A DNA stretch of 64,000 bases from positions 1,798,001-1,862,000 of the forward strand of contig AP026125.1 of the NCBI GenBank assembly GCA_030295235.1, in the 5' to 3' direction. Origin of the DNA: Fistulifera solaris (Eukaryota > Bacillariophyta > Bacillariophyceae > Naviculales > Stauroneidaceae). A program made the position numbers and the translations under genes. Numbering within the stretch: the stretch's first letter is position 1; the number at the start of each line of letters is the position of its first letter. Under the pieces are notes generated by a model. It was not told where the DNA came from. It made no database searches and saw only the letters and a list, made by a program, of their open reading frames with translations. Below are positions 22,947-35,571 of this stretch, piece by piece.

Positions 22947-24716
22947 CCCAAGTGAAAAACCAACCTTAGCGCAACCTTGCTATACTTCAAGACCGCGAAA
23001 CTATGTACTCCGTATTTATAATCTCAACCCTTACACCTATTGTAAATCTTACTTGTCTCGAAACGAGTCTTGAAGAGAAACAGCGAGACTCATTCCGTGC
23101 AGGTGGCGAAAAGCTAAATGGAGAAAGAGGCGCAAACAACGACCACGTTTACCTCCGTATGTTTCTCAGCATTTCTCTCGTTCGTTGGTGTCCCCTTGCC
23201 CCTTACTGCTTCACAACTGAGAGGTCCGGCGTTTTATACCAATAACATACAAGTATCTTTGGCTGGGAACGCATTCATTGACCGAATCATGTCTGTTCAT
23301 TACATCCCGCCGTCTTTTCTTGATCTACTGAGCAAAATCACCGTCCAAAGGGAGCGGCTACTATTTAGCATGGTGTTTGACAAGTCCTTCCATTTAGTTG
23401 GCGCCGAACTCGCCTGTGATTAACGCCTCTTGTCGAACAGTCGACCCTCTTGACAAGCAAGAGATTTGATACAAATGAAAAGTTGATTCGTCAAAGATTT
23501 GATACAATTGGAAAGTTGATTCGTTAAAAGAATCTGTGTTAGTTTGAGTATCGGTCGTTGTAAGATACAAGACCGCCTCATACCAAGAGTGCTGCCGTAC
23601 GCTGTAAATTGCTATTTGATCCAAAGTTTAAGGCGGTTGCGAGGCCGTCGACAAATGACAAGGAGAAGGCCAAGCGCTGGTTGTTCTTCCTGGTTCTATG
23701 GTGATCCCGAGTGACTTTCAGGAGTTTTTTTTTTAAAATATGCGTATTCTTCGGGCAAGAGAATACCATCCATTGCTCGGGACCAGCGGTCGTTTTCCGT
23801 AAGATTACTCATTACCCACGCACACCATTCATCATCATTATTTCGCAAACCACTGACGATGAGGAAGACTGGATTCTTCGGTGTGAATGTGAGGAAGTTT
23901 GTTGAGTTGAGAGAAAAGGCCATGAAGGTTTTATGGGTCAATTTGTAGCGCCATGACATGTGGAGAACAAATGATTCCATTCGTCCAATAATACCACACA
24001 GCGGACGGATATTCTTCAAATACCACCAAATTTTGTATCGAAGACACCGAGTCGTAGGTGGGGCGACACCGGTTGTCTTGCCAATTCTCTTGTGCTTCGA
24101 AGATAAATCACTTAGCGTAAAGTTTTCCCCACAGTATTCGGAAACGAATCACTCTCCGAGAAAACGAGAAGGGTAATAGACCTCTTTTGACAAGCGTGGG
24201 TGGCCTTGGATCGGTATAAGCACTTGTCTTCTCATAGAGAAATGGTCAAACTAACCTACAGATGCAAGCATGGGGACATAGCTTTCAAAATACAGCAGGG
24301 TTCTGCTCGCACGGTACCGGTATTTCACTCTTAGAATGTGTTCCGACCTGTAGGCTGCGTCTAACAATTTTTTTAAGAATATAGTCGACCCAACGTCACG
24401 AGAACAAATAGAAGTTGGGTTAGCGAGCGACTTTCGCGTCATTTTCCGCACCATGTCTCATACATTGGTTGATTAATAGGAATCCGCGAATTGTTATGAA
24501 TCTGTTGTTCTTTTCGTGTTTGGTGTTCCAATGAATGACGATGGTTCTTGTTTATAGTCTCTCTGCATGCATGTTCAATTCCTTTCCATGTATCCCTTGC
24601 TCATTCAACCAGCATTACTTTCTTTAAAGTAATAAAGGGAATGATATGAAATACGGAGTGATACCTGGTCCATTTGAATGAATAAAGGGAAAGACAACAG
24701 CAACGCAATACCAAGG
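22947..24716. other. Gene-poor stretch, 1.8 kb
   Basis: No recognised gene. A small direct repeat (AGATTTGATACAA, about 53 bp apart, two copies) lies at 23461-23530. A minus-strand frame at 23696-24019 looks faintly protein-like and is listed separately. Confidence 0.4.
23696..24019 (-). pseudogene. Possible unidentified gene remnant
   Basis: Minus-strand frame with coherent, protein-like composition, for example RPLCGIIGRMESFVLHMSW, then GLRNNDDEWCAWVMSNL and ENDRWSRAMDGILLPEEYAY. The frame stays open a little upstream of the first Met. I do not recognise the family and see no intron that extends it. It may be a remnant of a repeated gene or of a transposon. Confidence 0.25.
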
Positions 24717-24787
24717 ATATTTTTCACGTCTCCAGAAAATGTGGGCGAGTGGTATTTTCACGTGTTTAGAAAATGTGGGGGAGCAGT
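24717..24787. repeat. Minisatellite, left part (2 copies)
   Basis: Two copies of a roughly 34-bp unit, consensus TATTTTCACGTGTCCAGAAA then ATGTGGGNGNG. The array continues on the far side of the copia element at 30964, so the element inserted inside the array. Confidence 0.8.
24782..24787. repeat. Target site duplication, left (AGCAGT)
   Basis: Six bases, AGCAGT, lie directly before the 5' LTR and are repeated at 30958-30963 directly after the 3' LTR. Joining the flanks restores one normal minisatellite unit. Confidence 0.85.
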
Positions 24788-25155
24788 TGTTGAATAACCA
24801 GTCACGCACGTGTCTACAATAAACGGAAAGACATGTGCACTACATATTACATGATACTGAAAACGAGAAGCGAACAGCAATCTACCTAATCCCGAATCCT
24901 CGTTATTCAAAGAACTAACAGCTGCCGAAGGAACCTAAACTATTACTGACAAAGAACAATGCCAGCAGCTTCTGCATATTCTACATGAATCAAATGAGAA
25001 CAATGAAGAGACAAACAAGAATTCAAATCAATAGGATAACTTCATTTACTAGCTCATAATTTTAACAAGCAATCCGTTTGCAGCAATCCGTTTGCACCAA
25101 GTTAATTTTGTCAAGCCCAATCCATAGACGGCTCCGGCACCTGTGGATTTCAAGA
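24788..25155 (+). repeat. 5' LTR of the copia element
   Basis: 368 bp starting TGTTGAATAACC and ending GGATTTCAAGA. It matches 30590-30957 over its full length by eye. It ends in GA rather than the usual CA, so the exact outer boundary may differ by a base or two. Confidence 0.9.
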
Positions 25156-28100
25156 CGCTTCCTCTGCGCCAAGTGACCATAAAGCTCCGCACTTTATAAC
25201 AACTACTTCGTTCGACGAAATGGCTGACGCTAACGCCAACAACGCCAACCAAAACCTCGCTGCTCCCGTAGCAGTAGCCTTTGCTCTAAGCCCGGCTTGA
25301 GCACCCACCATGTCATCGACTTCTCTACTCGCGAAGGATCTCGCCTCTCACGAAATGGCGACCAAGCAGATTGGAGATGAACGATTCGACTGCGATCCCG
25401 GTCGCATGTCGCTCCTTCATCGAAGGACTTAGCATCCGTGCTAGCAACTTTGGTTGGGGGCCGATCTTCAACATCCCCGACGATATCGAAGCCATCGAGC
25501 CTGTCCAGAACACCACCAACCTCCTCTCCAACTACGGAGACATTACTTTGGAGCACATTCAAGCTCACGCACGCACATACATCGGTACCCAGACCCGTGC
25601 AGCGCATAAGACTCCTACATGGCAGCCAACTGCCTCATTTCCTCTCTAAGCCCAGCCGCCATCGATCGCATCACGATCTGGCGGGACCAGTACACCTTTG
25701 ATGGTATCCCCAGCGGGCCTTGCCTGTTCAAAGTCATCATCCGTGAGACTTACATTGACACAAATGCAACGGTCACGCACATTCGCACGCAGCTCTCCAG
25801 TTTGGACCAGTACTTACCTAAGATTCAGCACAACATCACCAAGATGAACCAGCAAGTTAAACAGCTATTGGAAGGCTTGGCAGCGCGAGGGAGAAACCAC
25901 AAACGATCTTCTTGCGAATCTCTTTAAGGGTTACAAGGCAGCCTCCGATCGCACCTTTGTCAACTACATCCTGAAGAAAGAAGAAGATTACCACGAAGGT
26001 CTTCCGATGACACCGGATCACCTCATGAACCTAGCAGATAACAAGTACAAGACCTTGGTACAACTTTCTCTGTGGAACGCCTTCGCCGGAAGAAGAAAAG
26101 ATTCTCGCATTGGAGGCAAAACTCCAAAAGTTGGAAAGCAAAAGAAGACCGAAAACAAGCCAAAGCATCAAGCCAAAAGCAAACCCCAGCGCAACAGAAA
26201 CACTCCCAAGCCAGACTGGATGTCGGTGCCTCCAAAGGACGAACCCAAGCAGAAAACAGTTGAGGGAAGCGAGTACTTCTGGTGCGAAAAGCATAACTCA
26301 TGGGGCAAACACAAGACGGTTGATTGTCGCCAAGCCAACATCCGCAGACCGGGAGTCTCCAAACCCGAAGGCGAAGAAAGAGCAACTCGTCAAAGCGCTA
26401 GCTGCACTCCTCAATGACAGCGACAGCGATGAGGACGACAACGTAGATGAGTATTCGGACGCAAGTGACAACGAAGCAAGCGACAGTGAATGACTTACCA
26501 AGTCTATCTGGCGGTACCTCAGCTTCAGCTGGGACTGGCTTCTTGCCTGCACCGCAACCCTGATCTACTGCTTGTTCTTTGACCACGTTAATGAGATTGC
26601 GACTCGCTACATTCCTAAACGACTTCGAAAGGAAACCATTAGTAAGCAATTGAAAACACTTGGTCAACGGGTCTGCAGTCCAATTCAGACTTACCTGGTC
26701 CGCATTCACACAGTATGGATACGAAATTCCACGGCCCGAACGGTCCTTCACAAGAGGCTAAAAGCAGCAAGGCAGGCACTCTACTTTTCTCATACACCAC
26801 TCATTCGATTCCGCAATCCAATAGCCAGATGGTGGAGACAATGGAAACTGCGTCAAAGGAGATATGTGTTAATGATGACAGCGATGTGTTACAGTGCAAA
26901 CGCGGTCCCACAAGTACTTACCAAGACTTTTGATACCGATTCAGTTCCAATTGGTGTCGACAATAGATGCTCAGCGTGCATCTCCCATGTCGCGACGGAC
27001 TTTGTTGGAAAACTACAGGAGACCAACTTGATTATCAAAGGCTTTGGCGGTAACCGCACCAGCAATGTGATGAAAGGCACTCTGAAATGGTCATGGGAAA
27101 ATGATGAGGGCAAGATGACATCATTCACGATTCCAAACTCATACTACGTACCAGACGGCAAAGTTCGACTTCTATCACCGCAACATTGGGCAAAATACAC
27201 CGGAAACAAACTCTCTGGATGTGATACCACAAGCAAACATGCGATTCTGTATTGGGGCAGCAACAAGAAAACAATTCCGATTGATCCACGTTCAAACGTT
27301 GCAACGTTTACTCCGCCCCCTGGCTGCCGCGAATTTCGAAACCTTCTGCTTCAAGCATCGATTCCTGACGATGAAGACGACAATCCGCTTTGTTTCGATG
27401 CAAACACAGTCGACACAACACCTTCAGAGGGAGCGAGCGCAGATTCAGAGGGAGCTGAACCATTTCGCAGCCGCACAGTTGACTTCGAGTTCGACGGCAA
27501 TCAACAACAACACAAACTGGTCATACAGGAAAGTGACACAACAACAAGTCAAACTGTTCCAGCAGCCGAATTGCTCACTTACCATCGTCTTTATGGTCAT
27601 GCGCCGATGGAGAAGCTTCAGGAATTGGCAAAGCAAGGAGTTATTCCAGCCGACTTGCAACGTGTCCGACACCGGTGTGCACCGCCTGTTTTTACGGAAA
27701 AGCAACAAAGCGTCAGTGGCGAACGAAACCAGCTAAACAAAGCAAAACCCTTCACAAGCCTACTCACCCCGGCGAAGTTGTTGCTGTGGATCAAATGGTA
27801 TCACCCACGCCCTGGCCTCATTGCGCAGCTCACAGGAATCTTGACGACAAAACGCTATTTGTACCACCGTCTTCGCCGACCTTTATTCCAGCTTGAGTTA
27901 TGTTCACCTGCAAAAGACACAAAGTGCGAGTGAGACCTTGGAAGCAAAACACGCTTTTGAACAATACGCTCGAAATTGTGGAGTCGACAAGATCAAACAC
28001 TATCATGCCGACAATGGAATTTTCAATTCGAACACTTGGGTCAACGATTGCGTAACAAACGGTCAGGGACTTTCCTTTGCAGGAGTTGGAGCACATCATC

Positions 28101-30589
28101 AAAATGGCAAAGCTGAACGCCGCATAGGACAATTGCAAGAACTCACTCGAGCGATGCTGATCGATGCACAACACAAGTGGCCGCAAGCCATCACAACTCA
28201 CCTGTGGCCTTATGCTTTGCGCATGGCAAACGATTCCATCAACCACATGCCAAACATGAAGCACCCTGAGCGCCGTACTCCTTATCAACTCTTCGCCAAC
28301 ACGGATATTCATTCGAATCCAATTCATTGGAAACCATTCGGTTGCCCAGTATTTGTTCTTGACGCCGCGCTTCAAGGAGGAAAAAGTCGGATATTTCACA
28401 AATGGCGTCTGCGCTCACATCTCGGAATTTATTTGGGACGTTCTCCAGTACACAGCCGTTCTGTCGCCCTGGTACTGAACCCAGACACAGGACTCGTCAG
28501 TCCCCAGTTTCACGTCAAATTTGATTCGAAATTCCAAACTGTTCCGGACCTTGCGAAAACATGTTTGTGGCAACTCAAAGCCGGTTTTATTGCCGCTCCA
28601 AGCGCAAATCCTCAACAATCCACGCCTACATTGTCGGATACACCTACTACTACACCCGCCGACCTCTCTCCGTTACCGATGCCGCTGCCGACCGCGCACC
28701 ACCTGATGACAATGTTCCGTCCACCGATCGTCAACCTGAACCACTTTCCTCTCCATCGCCACCACAATCTCAGAGGGAGAGACGCAGCACTCGCCAACGA
28801 CGTCCCGTTACTCGATTAATAGAGATCATGATCGCAATGTTCGCTAGTGAACTCAGTCAATCATCGGCCGACATCAAAGGGGAACTTTTGCTTACGAATC
28901 TCTTCAAACCGCCTCAGCAAAACTCAATCCACCGGATCCATTCTATGTTTTCAAAACGAGCGCCGACCCCGATTCAATGTATTTGCATCAAGCTCGCAAA
29001 CAACCCGATTGGCCGGAGTTTTCCAAAGGCATGGACGTAAATCGAGGATCAAATGGCAAATGGAAATTTCTCATTGTTTCCAAGGAGTCAAGTTCCAGAG
29101 GGAGCAACGATTCTACCAACAGTATGGCAACTTCGTCGCAAACGAGACATTATGACACGCGAAGTCAAGAAGTGGAAAGCGACTGACTATTGATGGGTCA
29201 CGGATGAAATATGGTCGCGACTATGAATTGACCTACTCTCCGGTTGCTAATTGGACTTCAATCCGCTTGTTACTAGCAATGGTGATCATACATGGTTGGC
29301 ATACGAAGCAACTCGATTATGTTCAGGCATTTCCTCAGGCCAGCGACAAAGAAATTTATCTGTCCATTCCGAAAGGATATACAATACACGGAGCATCCCC
29401 GGACGATTATGTTCTGAAAGTCCACAAGAATGTTTATGGAGCAAAGGATGCAAGTCGAACATGGTTCCTTTATTTGCGAAAGAAACTATTTGAGATCGGT
29501 TTCAAGCAATCGGAATACGACGAATGTGTGTTTTACTACAAGAGCACGATGTATGTTCTATATACCGGCGACAGTATTCTTGGAGGTCCTAATGAAAAGG
29601 AAATTGAGGAAATTATTGAAAAGATGAAACAGATCAAACTAGACATTACAGTTGAGGGAGATTTATCGGATTTTCTGGGAGTTAATATCAACAGGATCGG
29701 TGAATCAACAATTGAATTGAAACAGCCACAACTCATCGACTCGATAATCAAAGACATGAAATTCGACCAGAAGGAAGTTAAAACAAAGGATATTCCAATG
29801 GCATCATCGAAGCTACTTTCGCAGCATCCCAAATCGCCGCCATTTGACAAAAGTTTTCATTACACTTCAGTCATCGGAAAAATGAACTACCTGACGCGAG
29901 GATCCAGGCCAGACATCGCCTATGCGGTACATCAATGCGCACGCTTTGCATCAAACCCAAGGAAAGAACATGGAGATGCAATGAGATGGCTTACAAAGTA
30001 TCTGATAGGGACAAGGGACAAAGGAATGATTCTGCACCCAGACGTCTCTAGAAGCTTGGAAGTTCATGTCGACGCCCGATTTCGCAGGCAATTGGGATCC
30101 AGAGATCGCTTTTGAGGACCTAAACACAGCTCGCTCCAGACACGGATTTTTCATCACCTATGCCGGAGTATTGTTGCATCACAAGAGTCAACTTCAGACA
30201 GAGATTGCATTGAGTTCCACCGAGAGCGAATTCACCGGATTGAGCTACGCACTCAGAGATGCAATTCCTATCATGAACACTTTGAAGGAGATGCAATCAC
30301 TCGGATTTGATGTGAAAGAGTGGAGGCCAAAAGTCCATTGCAAAGTATTTGAGGACAACTCGGGAGCTCTGGAAATCGCAAAAGTTCCGAAGGCTCGACC
30401 AAGGACGAAGCATTTGAATGTCAAACTGCACCATTTTCGGTCATACGTTGACAGCGGAGATATAACAATCCACAAAATCGATACTCTCGAACAAGTTGCG
30501 GATATTCTAACGAAACCACTCACATTTGATCTCTTTGCCAAACATCGGAAGGCAATTCTCGGATGGTGAGATCGCAGTTCGAGAGGGAG

Positions 30590-30957
30590 TGTTGAATAAC
30601 CAGTCACGCACGTGTCTACAATAAACGGAAAGACATGTGCACTACATATTACATGATACTGAAAACGAGAAGCGAACAGCAATCTACCTAATCCCGAATC
30701 CTCGTTATTCAAAGAACTAACAGCTGCCGAAGGAACCTAAACTATTACTGACAAAGAACAATGCCAGCAGCTTCTGCATATTCTACATGAATCAAATGAG
30801 AACAATGAAGAGACAAACAAGAATTCAAATCAATAGGATAACTTCATTTACTAGCTCATAATTTTAACAAGCAATCCGTTTGCAGCAATCCGTTTGCACC
30901 AAGTTAATTTTGTCAAGCCCAATCCATAGACGGCTCCGGCACCTGTGGATTTCAAGA
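30590..30957 (+). repeat. 3' LTR of the copia element
   Basis: 368 bp, same sequence as the 5' LTR. It is preceded by the purine-rich tract CGAGAGGGAG, as expected for plus-strand priming. Confidence 0.9.
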
Positions 30958-30963
30958 AGCAGT
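30958..30963. repeat. Target site duplication, right (AGCAGT)
   Basis: Partner of the left duplication at 24782-24787. Confidence 0.85.
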
Positions 30964-31130
30964 ATTTTCACTTGTCCAGAAAATGTGGGCAAGGTGGTAT
31001 TTTCACGTCTCCAGAAAATGTGGGCTTGTGAAATTTTCACGTGTCCAGAAAATGTGGGAGTGCAGTATTTTCACTTGTCCAGAAAATGTGGGAGCGTGGT
31101 TTTTCACTTGTTCAGAAAGTTTAGGAGCGC
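30964..31130. repeat. Minisatellite, right part (5 copies)
   Basis: Five more copies of the 34-bp unit, each with TTTTCAC followed by a variant of TGTCCAGAAAATGTGGG. The last copy is the most diverged. The array ends about 180 bases before the kinase start at 31311 and therefore lies in its probable promoter. Confidence 0.85.
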
Positions 31131-31310
31131 ATCTATTTCTTTAGACGAGGACATGATTATACCCCAAACGGCAAACGCCAAACGTATGAGCAAAAGTCCT
31201 TTTCTTTTTAAGTTGTCGTTTTCTGTCTGCTACTTTAGCATTTGGGAGCTAATAAGCGTGGGCCTTAGAATAATTGTGTTGTCGAACCTACACGTCAATG
31301 CGTTACTGCC

Positions 31311-32913
31311 ATGAAGATTTCCACCCCGGAAGATGACCATCATGAAGATAAGTGCAAACTCAGGAAGGAACAGAATGATGCGAAAGACCTTCTCGAAAGA
31401 GCTCATGATATTCTCAAAGAAGCCGACGAATCTTACATTGCGAATAACACCGGACCTCGTCGGCGATACCCAACTTTTGATTTATGCGAGATTGAAATAG
31501 GCCCTTTACTGGGGGTCGGAGGCTTCTGCCAAGTTTTTGAAATCAAGGAATTCCGACTTAATGAGCTAGAGCAAATACAAGAAGAAGGTGACGAGACAAA
31601 TGAAAGCAGTACATTAAACACAAAAGACGAGAGCAGCGCTCCATCAAAAGGCGCAACGAAACGCGGTGACAAACGGGTCGATTCTTCCCTAATGAACGAC
31701 GATGATACGCATTACGATATAAGAAGTGCACGCACCACCATGGCGCGACTTGTTCGTAGAAATGGAAGTGCTCGCTATGCCATCAAAAGGCTTCATGAGG
31801 ACTTGAACGAAATCGAACGGGCGCGCGGAATAGTCGATCTAGCTCTCGAGGCCAAATATCTCTCGGTTTTGTGGCATCCTAATATCAGTAAGTATCGTTT
31901 GCTGCGAATGCGCGGTTCCTCTGATGGTCGCCTCACTATTCCGTGTCAAGTAAAAATGAGAGCAATCGCTTCGGGGTCCTCTCTTGACCCCAAATTCTGC
32001 ATCATCATGGATCGCCTCTACGATATATTGGACCATAGGTTTGAAAAATGGGTAGTAACAAAACAAAGGAATAAAGGAGGCTTATTCGGAAGGGGTGCAA
32101 ATCGCGAGCGCTTACACGAATTACTGGTCGAACGCTTAACCGTTGCGTATGATCTGGCTTCGGCGCTCTGTTACATGCACGAGCACCATCTTGTGTACCG
32201 AGACCTGAAAAAGGTACGTTTGTTTTGTGGTCGGTCGAAAGCGGAGAGGAAATAGCTCTTACCTATCTTGCTCCTCATGCTCTGGTCTCTGGACCATTTC
32301 CTTCGATTGTGTCTCTTTCTGGCCATCCCTGGTGATGATCGATCGCGGAAACCCGAACTAAAAGGAAAATCTTGGCTTCGATATAAGGAATGATTTGAAA
32401 GTTTTTGATTTCGGGTTGTGCAAGACGTTGACACCTTCTTTGAAGGCACGCGACGAGAAAGGCAAGGAGGTGTACGGTTTCAACCTTACTCCCCGAACTG
32501 GCTCTATACCATTCATGGCACCCGAAGTGGCGGAATGCAATCCATACGATACACAATGTGATGTCTTTTCCTTTGCCGTCTTGCTGTGGGAAATCATGTC
32601 GTTGAAACCTGTGTTTGATAACTATTCCCGTCGCGAGTTTTATTTGCGTGTCGTGAAACATCAAGAGAGACCCGTGGTTCCACCACGAAGCTGTCCGCCA
32701 CTCGTTCGAGTGGCTGTGAAAGAAGGGTGGGATCACGATCCACAAAAGCGGCCCAACATGAAGCGAATGGCTGCATTGATCCGGGGAGATCTGAACGATT
32801 TGACGAATGATCCGACGATACGAGATCGAACAACACACATGAAAAATCGATCCAGCCACAGTCAAAGGAATATCATGCGTAGTTTGACAACAAAAAGCTC
32901 TCATGGTCTCTGA
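31311..32913 (+). CDS. Protein kinase with YRD catalytic loop (kinase 1)
   Basis: Two exons, 31311-32213 and 32365-32913, with a 151-base GT-AG intron. The N-terminus is a short charged helix (DLLERAHDILKEADESY). The kinase fold follows: Gly-rich loop LLGVGGFCQVFEI, then an unusual insert of about 100 residues, the VAIK-type Lys in ARYAIKRLHEDL, a C-helix region ALEAKYL, the HPNI motif, the catalytic loop VYRDLKKEN (Tyr for the usual His of HRD), DFG in KVFDFGLCK, the activation segment ending FMAPEV, and the CDVFSFAVLLWEIM helix. The Lys, Asp and DFG residues are present, so it should be active, probably on Ser/Thr. A paralogue lies 1 kb downstream. The pathway is unknown. Confidence 0.85.
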
Positions 32914-33010
32914 TCGCTTGTACAGAAAAGACCCTCCCTTTCGACTTCAAGGGCAGCTCTCCCCTTAGACACGCAAACAAGCACGATGACAGCACCATTG
33001 ATTCTTATAA

Positions 33011-33591
33011 TTATAACTCGTTTTTGGCTGCTGTAGTGTCGTTCTCTGATAGTAGATCGAGAGTATGCTGATTACTAGTCATTTCACGACATGTCGCCCC
33101 ACTGGTACGGGACGGCATGTTCAGATCGATACCCGCTTCATCGTGCAGCACCCTAATTGTTTCAGCGTGACGTCGCTCCCTCCCCCAACAAGCTCTGTGT
33201 AATGGCGCATAGCCGTCTGTATGAAAGTCATCTTTCACATTAATACCTGCTTGAATCAAAAGACTCATAATTTCGGGTCGTCCCTGAAAAGCCGCTCCAT
33301 GTGCCGGCGTGTATCCATCCTTTTCGGGGATCGATACATCCACCACATCTTTCCGCGACAGCAAATACTCCACTACATCTTTTTGTCCCCGCAAGACAGC
33401 CGCCATTAAGGGTGTTTGCAGACTGCCGGGAGCCTGGTAATTGACGTTGGCGCCCTCGTCCATGTACTTGGCGACACTTTCGACATCGTTTTGAATGGCG
33501 GACATGAACAGCTTGTCTTCGAGAGACTGGCTCAGCGCGGATTGCTGTTTGAAACAAAAAGCAGACCCAAGGCGAGTCGTTTGAGTTTCAT
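33011..33591 (-). CDS. Ankyrin-repeat protein, possibly secreted or ER-targeted
   Basis: Contains about four ankyrin repeats: DKLFMSAIQNDVESVAKYMD, then QTPLMAAVLRGQKDVVEYLL, then GYTPAHGAAFQGRPEIMSLL and GYAPLHRACWGRERRHAETI. The only good ATG upstream (33591) is in a different frame and opens with MKLKRLALGLLF, a typical signal peptide. Lengthening the five-T run near 33554 by one base joins it to the repeats. I therefore take 33591 as the start and infer entry to the secretory system. If the frame is really separate, translation would begin at 33505. It lies between two kinase paralogues on the opposite strand. Confidence 0.7.
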
Positions 33592-33920
33592 GGCTGTAAA
33601 GTCTCACTTAATATTCCGTATCAACGAAATAATCGCCATAGTCATTGGTCAATGTGTCATTCTTCTTTTTCTTACGTAGTATTTGCATGCTTTCTCCGCC
33701 TTTACACGGAAACTAAAAACATGTCGTAACGTAACCTACGTGATAGTATCCGGTACCGTTTCGTGATTCTGCGCATCCGCACCGTGCACCTATGTTTTAT
33801 TGCCAGCAGCTGCAAAACAAACCTCGTCGACATCGACACCTCTCTCATTCTTTGGCAACATATATTGAAGTAACACAAACACTTTTGTTACTCCGTTATA
33901 TCTTTCTGATACGTCACACC
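33592..33920. promoter_or_regulatory. Divergent intergenic region, ankyrin / kinase 2
   Basis: About 330 bases between divergent start codons; should carry both promoters. No recognised motif. Confidence 0.35.
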
Positions 33921-35524
33921 ATGAGTGGCGATGATGATTTAGCGAAGCGCCTATTGCAGAAAGCGGATAGAATACTCAAAGAAGTAGATGAGGCGTACAT
34001 CATCAAACAACGAGGGCATCATCAAGAGCCATGCCGACGTTTCGACCCGAAGAACTTTCTTTGGGGAAAACGCTCGGCACGGGGGCTTTGGGATTGTCAG
34101 CGAAATATCCAAATTTACTTTAGATGAAGATGAACCTTCCGAAGAGCTTCCTGTCGATACAGCAGGCGAGGAGCATCCAATCACTTTGGAAAATCCACAA
34201 CAACCCAACAACAACATACAAAGAACGGTCAGTTTGGAGGACGGAATACCAGGAACTTTCGTGGAAGTTGTCGACCGACCAGAAGAATTAACGATGAATG
34301 ATCATGTTCATTACGACGTGAAAAAGGCTAGAGAGTTCATGGCGAATCGGTGTGTGCGAAATGGTAAAGCACGGTATGCGATTAAGCGCCTTCATAAGGC
34401 TCTCACGCCCGTCGAAAAGGCCCGGGGATGATTGATCTGGCAATTGAAGCCAAATATTTATCTACAGTGTGGCATCCGAATATCAGTAAGTGCTACGGAT
34501 TGTGTCGTGCTGGATTTGTTGTTGGACACAAAAGTGCTCAACTCGTCTCGTTGACTAGTCAAGCTACGAGGCGTCGCCAAGGGCAACATGGTGGACCCGG
34601 ATTTCTTCATCATCATTGATCGACTCTACATGACACTAGATGTTCAAATAAAGGAGTGGGCTGCGAATTTTAAAAGCAAGAAGGGATCGTTGTTTGGGAT
34701 CGGAAAAGATAAGGATGGACTGAAGGGTTTGCTGATCGACCGATTAACGGTGGCCTACGATCTCGCTGCTGCTTTCTTTTATCTTCACGAGAACCGGTAA
34801 GCATAAAACGCGTGATGCGTGTTACTTTGACATGAGAAAAGGTTTCAATGGACTGACCTCGCGCTTTTACATTGACGCTTTCAGAGTGGTGTACAGGGAC
34901 ATTAAGCGTAAGTTATTGTCTCGACAGTTCTTGCTCCATCATAGTTGTTCATCTTACCTGGGATGATTTCCGGATCATAAAGCCGAGAATATCGGTTTTG
35001 ATGCAAGAGGAGACTGTAAGCTTTTCGATTTTGGATTGTGCAAGTCATTATCACCGAATTTGAAGGCAGCGAATGGAGGGTATGGTTATAAGTTGACGGG
35101 AAGAGCAGGGAGCCTGCCGTATATGGCACCGGAAGTGGTGCGCATGGAGACGTACGACACCAAATGTGATGTATTTTCGTTTGCTATTCTCTTTTGGGAA
35201 ATCATGAGTTTAAAGGAATCGTTTCAATGGATGAATCCAACTAGTTTTGTGGAGCATGTGGTTGTGGAGAAAACACGGCCAAAGATTGCGAAAAGCTGGC
35301 CACCACTGACGAGGTTATTACTTCCTGAGGCATGGGACGACGATCCGCGCAAACGTCCCGATATGAAACGCGTGGCAGTAATGATTCGCGCTGACTTGAA
35401 TGATGTTTCAAGTAGCGAGGATGTCTTGCATCGAACGGATCACATGTTAAATCGATCACGTCATTCCGCGCGTGAAATGTTTGAAAGTTCTGACGTTGGC
35501 GGCACTAGTTATCGTCGTAAATGA
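33921..35524 (+). CDS. Protein kinase paralogue (kinase 2), frame interrupted
   Basis: Same plan as kinase 1: N-terminal helix LLQKADRILKEVDEAY, Gly loop LGTGGFGIV, insert, ARYAIKRLHKAL, AIEAKYLSTVWHPNI, catalytic loop VYRDIKPEN, DFG in KLFDFGLCK, PYMAPEV and DVFSFAILFWEIM. Two introns are clear: 34797-34884 and 34908-34982, with a 23-base exon between them. Kinase 1 has only the equivalent of the second, so either one was lost or one gained. At least four frame changes occur in exon 1 (two near 34050-34085, one in the G run near 34425, one near 34550). These could be read errors, but four in one gene while kinase 1 has none makes a decaying duplicate possible. Confidence 0.72.
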
Positions 35525-35571
35525 TTTGGTGTTGGCTGTTAAAATGTTTTACTACGCCTATAGTTGTCCTT

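Larger units (their letters stand above)
24788..30957 (+). mobile_element. Ty1/copia LTR retrotransposon, young, broken
   Basis: A 6.2-kb element of the Ty1/copia family as found in diatoms. Parts in order: 5' LTR; gag region (about 25219-26495) with a Cys/His zinc-knuckle-like WCEKHNSWG segment; pol with aspartic protease (about 26900-27200), integrase (about 27590-28500, with the DDE-type core), then reverse transcriptase and RNase H (about 29200-30570); a purine-rich tract just before the 3' LTR; 3' LTR. The protease-integrase-RT-RNase H order is the copia order. The two LTRs read as identical, so insertion is recent. The internal region does not read as one open frame and is broken in several places. 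It sits inside a minisatellite and is flanked by a 6-bp target duplication (AGCAGT). Confidence 0.93.

Noticed and set aside
23003-23423. Overlapping plus-strand frames after paralogue B
   Set aside because: No consistent composition, no splice signals, and the frames contradict one another.
26023-26552. Minus-strand frames inside the copia element
   Set aside because: They are antisense to the gag region and show no domain.
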